Shown: one piece after another, positions 16,585 through 23,804 of the stretch | How positions within the stretch are numbered: the stretch's first letter is position 1 | Layout of the letters: each line of letters begins with the position of its first letter | Source of the DNA: Velamenicoccus sp964471325 | GTDB taxonomy: Bacteria; Omnitrophota; Gorgyraeia; Velamenicoccales; Velamenicoccaceae | Assembly (NCBI GenBank): GCA_964471325.1 | Contig: CAYYFL010000003.1 | Span: 1 to 64,000, forward strand | Length of the DNA: 64,000 nt | Direction: 5' to 3' | The notes under the pieces: generated by a model | Seen by the model: the letters and a program-made list of their open reading frames with translations, nothing else | Told to the model about the DNA's origin: nothing | The model's database searches: none | Made by a program: the position numbers and the translations under genes

Positions 16585-17220
16585 ATGGTTGACCAAGGCA
16601 TGACGCCGGAGGAAAAATTACTGCGCATCATTGAATCGCCCGGCGGAGAAGCTCCGAGAAATCTTCCCCGGGCGAGAATGAACGTGGGCACCAGCGGGCT
16701 TTTTCTGAAAGCGTGGCTGACGCACTATCGCGCCCAGTTCACGAAGAAGATATCGTTAAAAGTCGCCAACCGGGCGGTCGTGGTTTTGTGCATGGCTGCG
16801 ACGGCTTATCTTGTCCTGGATTTTTTGATAGGGATGCCGCATGCGGCGCTCATCGAGCGTCTGGAGAAGGCGGCGAAAAAGACGCGCCTCGGCAATATCG
16901 GCGTCGAGGCGCTCAGCCCCCTTTCTTTATATCTGCAGGAGATCGGCCAGGACAGTATTTTTTCTTTGCCGGAGCCTCCCGCCTCCTCGGCCACTCCGGC
17001 CCAGGCCGAGGCCGCGGCAGCGCTCAAGAATATGGCCCAGACATTGCGGGTCGTCGGCATCATTTGGTCTGATATTCCCCAGGTCATGATCGAGGATACC
17101 AAGGAAGGCCGGACGTATTCGCTTAATCGCGGCAGCCGCTTTAAAGATGCCATCGTAAAAGAAATCTTGAGAGACAGGGTCATTTTGAGTTATGATAATC
17201 AAGAGATAGAGCTGCGTTGA
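16585..17220 (+). CDS. GspC/GspB-like inner-membrane protein
   Basis: 211 residues: cytoplasmic N-terminus, one membrane helix (about 65-83), an Ala/Pro-rich linker (about 130-150), and a small periplasmic homology region (VVGIIWSDIPQVMIEDTKEGRTYSLNRGSRFKDAIVKEI is its core, about 157-195). That small beta domain is shared by GspC, GspB and PilP and touches the secretin. Position between the ExeA-like ATPase and the secretin supports either GspB or GspC; no PDZ domain is present. Confidence 0.75.
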   Translation: MVDQGMTPEEKLLRIIESPGGEAPRNLPRARMNVGTSGLFLKAWLTHYRAQFTKKISLKVANRAVVVLCMAATAYLVLDFLIGMPHAALIERLEKAAKKTRLGNIGVEALSPLSLYLQEIGQDSIFSLPEPPASSATPAQAEAAAALKNMAQTLRVVGIIWSDIPQVMIEDTKEGRTYSLNRGSRFKDAIVKEILRDRVILSYDNQEIELR

Positions 17221-17473
17221 AGTCCGAGGAGACGCAGGGGCAGGGGAAAAGCCCTGTCTTGTCTTAACGCTTTTAACGGCAGGCTGTTAGCTCTATGTTT
17301 TAATCAAGACGCAGAAATCCCCGGGCTTGCCCTGCCTCGGGCAGGCCGAGGCCAAAGGCAGGGAAATCTCCGGCTTTTAGGCTGGGGAGATTCGCTTTCT
17401 CGACAGGGGGTTCCGGAGAGATTCAATAGCCCCTGCGCTTGAGTGCGGGGAGAGTCATTGGGAATGGTATCGC

Positions 17474-19054
17474 ATGAGACAACGGTCGATTTTTAAAAAA
17501 CGATATTTTATCTTCGCCGCGGCGTTCTTATGGGTGTCGAGCGCGTGGGTTGCGCCGGCGGACAATTATGCGCAGGATAACGCGGCGGCTTCCCAGACGG
17601 CGTCTGTCAAGGACGCGGCGCCGGGGCACATCTCGCTCGATCTCAAGGGCATCGATATCGTCGAATTGCTGAAAATCCTGTCTTTGAAGATGAACGTCAA
17701 TATCGTTCCCACCAAGGAGGTCACGGGACGCGTCAATATTTTCCTCAACAACGTGACCCTCGAAGACGCCCTCGACATCATCCTGATCAATAACGCCCTG
17801 GCGGCGGTGAAAGAAAAAAACATCATCACCGTCATGCCTTTAAAGCAGTACACCCAGCTTTATGGCCGCGCTTATAATGAGCCGCGCAAGGTCAGGATGT
17901 ATAAATTGAAGAATGCGACGCCCCGCGATGTCGCCGCGGCCCTCGCCCAGCTCAAAAGCGAGATCGGCAAAGTCATCACCGACGAACCTTCGGGGACGGT
18001 GATCCTCATGGACACCCCCGAGAATATCGACGTCATGGAGAGGGTCATTTTGACGCTCGACCAGGCCAAGCAGACGGAGATATTCGATCTTAAATACGCG
18101 CGGGCGGAAGACATGAAGAGTCAGCTCGCCAACGTCTTGACAGGGGGCGCCAGCGAGGTGGATTTAGACGCCCGCACCAACAAGATCGCCATCAGCGACC
18201 TGCCGGGCAAGATGGAAAAGATCAAGAAGATGGTCGAGGCGTTCGATACGGAAACGCGCCAGGTCTTGATCGAGGTCCAGATCGTCCAGATCTCGTTGTC
18301 GGACCAGACCCAGGAAGGCATCAGCTGGGAGAGGCTTTTCACCACTGGCAATATCCGCGATGCTTCCATTGCTTCTGTTCTCCCGATCACGCCGGCCGTC
18401 TCGAGTTACGGCCAGCTCAGTCTTGGGACCCTGGCCCAGAACGATTTTAATGTCGTCATCCAGGCGCTCAATTCGTTTGCGAAGACCAATATCCTCTCGC
18501 GGCCGCGCATCGCCGCCGTCAATAACCAGGAAGCGACCATCCTGATCGGTTCCAAGGAGGTATATTTCTCGCAGACGCAGAGCCAGTCCCAGGTCACGAC
18601 AACAACGGCGGAATCCGTCAACTTTGTCGATGTCGGCGTGAAGATCAATGTCACCCCGACGATCACCGCCGACAATTACATCATCATGAAGATCCGGCCC
18701 GAAGTGAGCTCTGTGCGCGAGTACAAGACGTCGCCCCTGGGGTCATCGGTGCCCGTCGTGGAAACCTCTCAAGCCGAGACCACGGTCAAGGTCAAGGACG
18801 GCGCCATGATCATGATTGCCGGCCTGATGAAAGACGACGTCCGCGACACCCGCAGCCGTGTACCGTTTTTTTATAAACTGCCTGTCATCGGATGGATTTT
18901 CGGTAACCGCAATGACCAGCGGACGAAGACAGAGCTGGCGGTTTTTCTCACGCCCCATATCTTTTCCGGGGACAACGCAAAGCCCGATGCCGAAAAGGAG
19001 CTTATCAAAGAGAAGGGTGTGTTGACAAAGAAGCCGAAGCTTGATTTGGAGTGA
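17474..19054 (+). CDS. gspD: Outer-membrane secretin GspD
   Basis: 526 residues with a signal peptide (about 1-33), an STN/N0 domain (about 50-125), NolW N-domains (about 140-250) and a C-terminal secretin domain with the signature VPFFYKLPVIGWIFGNR near 460-477. It is shorter than most GspD proteins because only about two N-domains are present, closer in size to PilQ-type secretins. It forms the outer-membrane channel of the exporter. The 253-base gap upstream contains GC-rich palindromes (CCTGCCTCGGGCAGG type) but no gene. Confidence 0.94.
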   Translation: MRQRSIFKKRYFIFAAAFLWVSSAWVAPADNYAQDNAAASQTASVKDAAPGHISLDLKGIDIVELLKILSLKMNVNIVPTKEVTGRVNIFLNNVTLEDALDIILINNALAAVKEKNIITVMPLKQYTQLYGRAYNEPRKVRMYKLKNATPRDVAAALAQLKSEIGKVITDEPSGTVILMDTPENIDVMERVILTLDQAKQTEIFDLKYARAEDMKSQLANVLTGGASEVDLDARTNKIAISDLPGKMEKIKKMVEAFDTETRQVLIEVQIVQISLSDQTQEGISWERLFTTGNIRDASIASVLPITPAVSSYGQLSLGTLAQNDFNVVIQALNSFAKTNILSRPRIAAVNNQEATILIGSKEVYFSQTQSQSQVTTTTAESVNFVDVGVKINVTPTITADNYIIMKIRPEVSSVREYKTSPLGSSVPVVETSQAETTVKVKDGAMIMIAGLMKDDVRDTRSRVPFFYKLPVIGWIFGNRNDQRTKTELAVFLTPHIFSGDNAKPDAEKELIKEKGVLTKKPKLDLE

Positions 19055-19072
19055 TCGCCACCGCAAATTCTC

Positions 19073-19819
19073 ATGAATAATAAATTTACTTTAATGGCCA
19101 CAGCCGTCGCCGCGTTCTTGGCGGCGGCTGTGGCTTTTGTCTCTTGGGGGATGGAGGCCAGGAAAAACGCGCTCTTGCGCGACGAGAATGCCAAGACGAT
19201 CGAGGAGATGAGGACAGAGCTGGAAACAAGCCGTACAGAAGTCCGCCAGATGGCCGACAAGTACCTGCAGGAAAAAAACAAGCTGTTGGTTGAGATCAAT
19301 AGTCTCACGGCGGACCGCGACAAGGTTGAGGAAGAAACGGCAAAACTGAAGAAGCAGATTTCCAGCGAGCAGGATATCAGCAAGGGCACGAACGAAGACC
19401 TGGACAAGGTAAACAAGGAGCTGGCGCACGTCAGAAAGGAACGCACGGAGATCGCCAGCAAGCTGGAGACGGGCTTCAAAAAACAGAAACAGATGTACGA
19501 GACCAAGATCCTGACCCTCGATGCGCAGTTAGCCAAGGCCAAAAAACGCCTGGAGGACGAAGCCGAGAGGTATCACTACAATCTGGGTGTTGTTTATACG
19601 CGCGCCAAGGATTACGAAAATGCCGTTGAGGAATTCAAAAAGGCCCTTGCGTACAACCCCAACAACGCGCGGGCGCACTATAATCTTGGGATCATCTACG
19701 ACGACTATTTTAAGGACAAGAAGCAGGCGCGCTATCATTATCGCACTTTTCTGGAGCTCCAGCCTGAGTCAGACGATGCCGAGTCCGTCAGGGAGTGGTT
19801 GGCCGATCTGGAACGGTGA
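19073..19819 (+). CDS. Membrane-anchored coiled-coil TPR protein
   Basis: 248 residues: an N-terminal membrane helix (about 7-26), a long coiled coil (about 30-165), and at least two tetratricopeptide units (YHYNLGVVYTRAKDYENAVEEF and AHYNLGIIYDDYFKDKKQARYHY). It ends the secretion run 18 bases after gspD. TPR proteins at this position can act as secretin pilotins or assembly factors, but there is no lipobox here, so that role is only a guess. Confidence 0.8.
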   Translation: MNNKFTLMATAVAAFLAAAVAFVSWGMEARKNALLRDENAKTIEEMRTELETSRTEVRQMADKYLQEKNKLLVEINSLTADRDKVEEETAKLKKQISSEQDISKGTNEDLDKVNKELAHVRKERTEIASKLETGFKKQKQMYETKILTLDAQLAKAKKRLEDEAERYHYNLGVVYTRAKDYENAVEEFKKALAYNPNNARAHYNLGIIYDDYFKDKKQARYHYRTFLELQPESDDAESVREWLADLER

Positions 19820-19932
19820 CGGCCGTTGATAGAAAAGGCTCGAATTCCCTGTTCGTTCGCGGCCGCCTCGTTTTTGTATTAGCAGAAATGAGCTTATCCA
19901 TCCTTCGGCAGGGTCAAGGCCGGGGCGGAGAG

Positions 19933-19958
19933 GCCCGTCCCTAAAAATCGGCGGGTCC
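19933..19958. repeat. Dispersed repeat GCCCGTCCCTAAA-type, copy 1
   Basis: A 26-base segment (GCCCGTCCCTAAAAATCG, then GCGGGTCC) is repeated with one change at 54287-54312. It lies in the 222-base gap between the TPR gene and the histidine kinase gene. Neighbouring CCTGCCTTTGGCCTCGGTC/AAGGCAGG blocks recall those at 17310-17365 and 54220-54260. Confidence 0.7.
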
Positions 19959-20041
19959 CTGCCTTTGGCCTCGGTCAAGGCAGGCACCTTGGGCGGAAAG
20001 CGGTGCTGCCTCGGGAGGGGACCCTAGGGGGATTCCACTTC

Positions 20042-21424
20042 ATGGAACAATTCCGCTTTTCCAGAAAATTCTTGGATTGGGGCGTGATGCTCGGCTTTGC
20101 CGGGTTGTTGTGTCTTATCGTGGCCATTGGATTCGTCGGGATCCGTCAGGTCGCGGCGTTGAACCGTATCGCGGTGTCCCTGGCGCGCGTTGACATCCCT
20201 CTTCAAAACACCATTTTTGAGATGAGGATCGCGAATGCCCGCTATATGATGGCCATACGGAATTATCTTTTCTGGCACGATGCCCGTTATCTGGAAGCAG
20301 CCGGGATCGTCCAGCGTCAGGACTCGGTGCAATCGGCATCGAAGAATTTCGAGACGTATCTGGCGGCCTATTTTTCTTTGGTTTCTTCTCCCGAGCAGCG
20401 CCAGTGGGGTGAGACGGTGCGTGCAAGCGAAGAGGAGTTTCTGAAGCTCGGGGACAGCATCGTCTCCCGGGCGGATAATCTGAATCGCCTTGCTTCGGAG
20501 AATGAGAAGGCGCAGTCCCGCCAGGTCTTGGACCGGATCCAGCGGGAACTGGAGAGCAAGCTTTTCTGGATCGATGCGTTCCTTGAGAATCCTATGCAGC
20601 GCGATATCCTCCAGAGGCTTGATCGTAAACTTGAGGCGGCAGAGGCGGAGCGCCGTCGGGCCGTCACCCTTCTGGCGTGGTCTTTGGCGATAGCGATCTT
20701 GCTTGGCCTGGCGACAGCTTATCTGACTTACCGGCGCATGAAACAGGACCGGCGCCACAGGGAAGAGCTGTGGCGCCGGTTTGTCACGGCGCAGGAAGAG
20801 GAGCGCAATAACCTTTCTTTGCAGATCCACGACGAGATGGGCCAGGACTTGAGCGCCCTCAAGATTTACCTGGCGCTGCTGGAAAAGGAGATGCCGGGCG
20901 GGCCGTCCGAGAACAAAGAGAAGATCGAGAAGGCCAAGGCGATTTTGGATGCCTTGATGAACAAGACGCACAATATTTCCACGATCTTGAGGCCTCCGGA
21001 GATCGACGAGGTGGGTTTGCTGCAAAGCATCAACGGCCTGGCCGTCCAGAATAAGGAAATCACGCAAGCCCATTATACGTTATCGATGCCTCCGGAGGAG
21101 CCGGCGATCTCGGCGGAGGAAAAATTGGTTCTTTACCGCGTCGTTCAGGAAGCCTTGACGAATATCGCCAAGTATTCCCAGGCCCGCCATATCGATATCC
21201 TCTTGGGGCAGGACGACAAAAGCGTGTTGTTGACCATCGCGGACGACGGGATAGGATTTAATCCGGAGGCGCAGCAGGCGCGGCCGGCGCGGCGCAAGGA
21301 AGATAAGCTGAAACTTGGGCTGCGGGGGTTAAGAGAACGTATCGAGCTTTTGGACGGAGAGCTCCGCGTTCATTCCGGACCTGGAGAGGGCACCCGGCTT
21401 GAGGTCCGTCTGCCGATCCATTGA
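20042..21424 (+). CDS. NarX/DegS-type sensor histidine kinase
   Basis: 460 residues from ATG 20042 (AGGGGGA upstream). Two membrane helices (about 13-33 and 210-230) bracket a helical periplasmic sensor of the four-helix-bundle kind. A HisKA_3 dimerisation domain follows with the phosphorylated His263 in QIHDEMGQDL, then an HATPase domain (VVQEALTNIAKYSQA, DDGIGF, GLRGLRERIELL). It would autophosphorylate and pass phosphate to the adjacent regulator, whose gene starts 4 bases after its stop. Its ligand is not apparent. Confidence 0.93.
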   Translation: MEQFRFSRKFLDWGVMLGFAGLLCLIVAIGFVGIRQVAALNRIAVSLARVDIPLQNTIFEMRIANARYMMAIRNYLFWHDARYLEAAGIVQRQDSVQSASKNFETYLAAYFSLVSSPEQRQWGETVRASEEEFLKLGDSIVSRADNLNRLASENEKAQSRQVLDRIQRELESKLFWIDAFLENPMQRDILQRLDRKLEAAEAERRRAVTLLAWSLAIAILLGLATAYLTYRRMKQDRRHREELWRRFVTAQEEERNNLSLQIHDEMGQDLSALKIYLALLEKEMPGGPSENKEKIEKAKAILDALMNKTHNISTILRPPEIDEVGLLQSINGLAVQNKEITQAHYTLSMPPEEPAISAEEKLVLYRVVQEALTNIAKYSQARHIDILLGQDDKSVLLTIADDGIGFNPEAQQARPARRKEDKLKLGLRGLRERIELLDGELRVHSGPGEGTRLEVRLPIH

Positions 21425-21428
21425 AGAC

Positions 21429-22082
21429 ATGAAGACGCATACTATTTTTATCGTTGACGATCACGATATCATCCGTGAAGGGATCAAGGCGATCCTGCGG
21501 CGGCAGCCCGAATATGAAGTCGTCGGGGAGGCCGGGGACGCGGAGACGGCGCTGGACAAAATACGCTCCCTGAAACCCGATATCCTCCTGCTGGACATCA
21601 CCATGCCGAAAAGAACAGGCCTCGAGATCATTGAGGACGTACTTAGAATCAGCCCGTCGACAAAAATCCTCATCATCAGCGTGCACAAAGCCAATGCCTA
21701 TGTCATGAAAGCGCTGCAGTCCGGCGTGAAGGGGTATTTGAGCAAAGAAAACGCCGCGGACGACCTCCCCCAGGCCCTGCGCAAGATCGTCTCCGGGCAG
21801 GTCTATCTGGACACACAGGCCTCCGATTACCTGCTTAAAAAAGTTTCCGGTCCGCAGGAAGAGGCGGCAGGCCCCGGTTTCTTGACCGAAAGAGAGCTGG
21901 ATGTCCTGCGGCTGGTGGCGGAGAGCAAGGCCGCCAAGGAAATCGCATCCCTGCTTTCCTTGAGCCCCCGGACGGTCGAAAATTACAAAAACAACATGCT
22001 CAAGAAACTCGGACTTCACCGCACCAGCGACCTCATCAAATACGCCATCAAGAACAAGATCGTCGATATTGAAGATGTGTGA
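21429..22082 (+). CDS. NarL/FixJ-family response regulator
   Basis: 217 residues from ATG 21429. The receiver domain has the acidic pair D10/D11, phosphoacceptor D56 and a Lys in YLSKE near 105. A LuxR-type helix-turn-helix fills about 150-210, with LTERELDVLRLVAESKAAKEIASLLSLSPRTVENY. It is the cognate partner of the kinase just upstream. Targets are unknown; the secretion locus upstream and the secreted-protein cluster downstream are the obvious candidates by position. Confidence 0.95.
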   Translation: MKTHTIFIVDDHDIIREGIKAILRRQPEYEVVGEAGDAETALDKIRSLKPDILLLDITMPKRTGLEIIEDVLRISPSTKILIISVHKANAYVMKALQSGVKGYLSKENAADDLPQALRKIVSGQVYLDTQASDYLLKKVSGPQEEAAGPGFLTERELDVLRLVAESKAAKEIASLLSLSPRTVENYKNNMLKKLGLHRTSDLIKYAIKNKIVDIEDV

Positions 22083-22173
22083 TTTCCATCAATAAATTAT
22101 TTGTTTCTTGCGCAGCCCGCTTCCTCGCTCCTGCAAGCTGATCGCCCCGCAACAAAGATGCAAGTTCCCAAAT

Positions 22174-22214
22174 CTTAATGAGACTTTAAGGCCAGACCTT
22201 AAAGTCTCATTAAG
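22174..22214. repeat. REP-like palindrome, copy 1
   Basis: CTTAATGAGACTTTAAGG, loop CCAGA, CCTTAAAGTCTCATTAAG: a perfect 18-bp inverted repeat between the response regulator gene and the transposase pseudogene. Confidence 0.93.
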
Positions 22215-22311
22215 AAGCTTAGAGTCACCCTTTAGCTTCCTTATTTCTTCCCTCACCTAAAAGTAAAAACAGAAAAGCGCTAAGACAAACTAGCTCCAAA
22301 ATGATTATCTG

Positions 22312-22350
22312 TAATGAGACAAACAGGTCTGGCCTTAAAGTCTCATTAAG
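22312..22350. repeat. REP-like palindrome, copy 2 (asymmetric variant)
   Basis: TAATGAGAC with AAACAGG in place of TTTAAGG, loop TCTGG, then CCTTAAAGTCTCATTA. The arms mismatch in the middle. It ends 11 bases before the transposase ATG at 22361. Confidence 0.9.
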
Positions 22351-22360
22351 AAAGGGAGTC

Positions 22361-23227
22361 ATGGATATTTTAGAGCGATTGAACGAGGGGGAAATAAGGC
22401 GGCAATTGACAGTGCGTCAACGTATCATTTTCGAGGGGGCTATTTATCATATAACGCAGAGGGCCCCCGGTACGGAGCGCATTTTCTTGGAAGAAAGCGA
22501 CTATTTATATTTTTTGAAAATTCTTAAAGATATCACCCAGGAATTTCACGTTAAACTTTTTTCTTTCGCTCTTCTTACAAACCATCTCCATCTTCTTCTG
22601 CAAATTACTCAAAAAAATTTGTCATCCGCCATGAAAAATCTATTCGAGCGTTATGCCATGTACTTTAATGAGAAATACCAGCGCAAGGGGCATGTTTTTT
22701 GCGGGAGATTCAGGGCGTCGCTTTGCAATGACGATGCTTATTTTCTTGCGATTTCAGTCTATATACATCTCAACCCATGCCGCGCGGGTTGATGCAAAGA
22801 CTTTAGGAGTTACCGCTGGAGTTCCATCCGGTTGTTTACAGATATCATCGCGAAGACCTTTGTTGATTATCAACAGATTCTTTTCATGATCGACCAGGAT
22901 ATTCATCGGGCGCGCCAGAAATATCAGCAGATATTGTCAGATAGTCTGCTTCACATTGAGAGTTGCGGCATTTCAGAAACGCTGCCGTTAAAGCGTATCA
23001 CGGGACAGATCAGAGAGGTCATTCAAAAAATCGCCAAGCGGCATGAAGAAAAAAAATTAGGAGAGATGGTTGAAAAAATCAAGTCAAAGCAAAGAATGAG
23101 AAAAATCGAAGACCGGGATACGAGAAAATACGTCATTGAACAGTTATTGGCCAATGGGTATACACCCGCAGAGATAGAGAAAACACTGGGGATAAGCCGG
23201 GCCACATTCTACCGAACAATTGTGTAA
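22361..23227 (+). pseudogene. REP-associated tyrosine transposase (RAYT), one in-frame stop
   Basis: A Y1/IS200-like transposase of the RAYT group. The ATG at 22361 follows GGGAG and avoids the REP palindrome that an earlier ATG would include. The metal-binding HxH is N-H75-L-H77, the catalytic Tyr is in the Y98-Y106 region, and the end of the catalytic domain reads HLNPCRAG. Codon 144 is TGA (22790-22792). The same frame then continues with CKDFRSYRWSS, an expected RAYT motif, and runs to 23227, ending in a helix-turn-helix-like segment (YTPAEIEKTLGISRATFY). One base change from a Leu codon explains the stop, so this is a recent pseudogene or needs readthrough. REP-like palindromes flank both ends. 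Confidence 0.9.
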
Positions 23228-23261
23228 TGAGACTTTAAGGTCTGGCCTTAAAGTCTCATTA
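23225..23261. repeat. REP-like palindrome, copy 3
   Basis: TAATGAGACTTTAAGG, loop TCTGG, CCTTAAAGTCTCATTA: a perfect 16-bp inverted repeat. Its first three bases are the TAA stop codon of the transposase reading frame. Confidence 0.93.
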
Positions 23262-23804
23262 AGGCGGTAGCGGGGATGATCTTTGCTGAATTTCGCGGTT
23301 GCCAGTAGAGTATTTTCTGCAAAATAAATGTATATTAATACGGGTTTATCTTTCGGGGGGTTTGAGTTACATTTATTGTGGAAAATGGAGGAGTGTAAAG
23401 GGGCTGGTATGAAAGACAGAGATTTAACTATTTGTAGATCAATAAGTTATGTTTCTAAAATAGAAATTGGCCGGCAGGGCTTAGGCTGAGATTGGGTTTA
23501 AGAGAGCTTGCGGCGTTTGTCAAGGGGGGGCTTGAAAAAAGTAGGCGAAAGGTACTCGAGACAAAGAGGGTCCGGGGCGGACAAGAAGCTCTAAAGCCCT
23601 GCAAAGGACAGAAAGATGACAATAGCGTATTTTAAAACAACGGCAACGGCGGTACAAAGATGGCATTTTGGGCCTTGCTTGCAATCTTTGCCGGCCGTCA
23701 ACGGCACTCGGCGCATGGAAAGAGTTGATTTTTCGCCAGCGTTTGCTACAATAAATTCCAAGAGAGAATTAACGAGGCATTCGTCCACAAAAAGTGAAGC
23801 CCTG
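23262..23804. other. 543-bp AT-richer intergenic stretch without a supported gene
   Basis: No RNA gene or reading frame with family resemblance was found. The frame open from 23616 continues into the secreted-protein gene but its first part does not look like protein. The stretch probably holds the promoter and leader of the downstream cluster; no clear -35/-10 pair stands out. Confidence 0.4.

Noticed and set aside
22790..22792. TGA in the RAYT read as selenocysteine or recoded Gly
   Set aside because: No SECIS-like structure was recognised after it, TGA ends many clear genes here (rsmI, pyrR, carA overlaps), and Leu, not Cys or Gly, is expected at this position.
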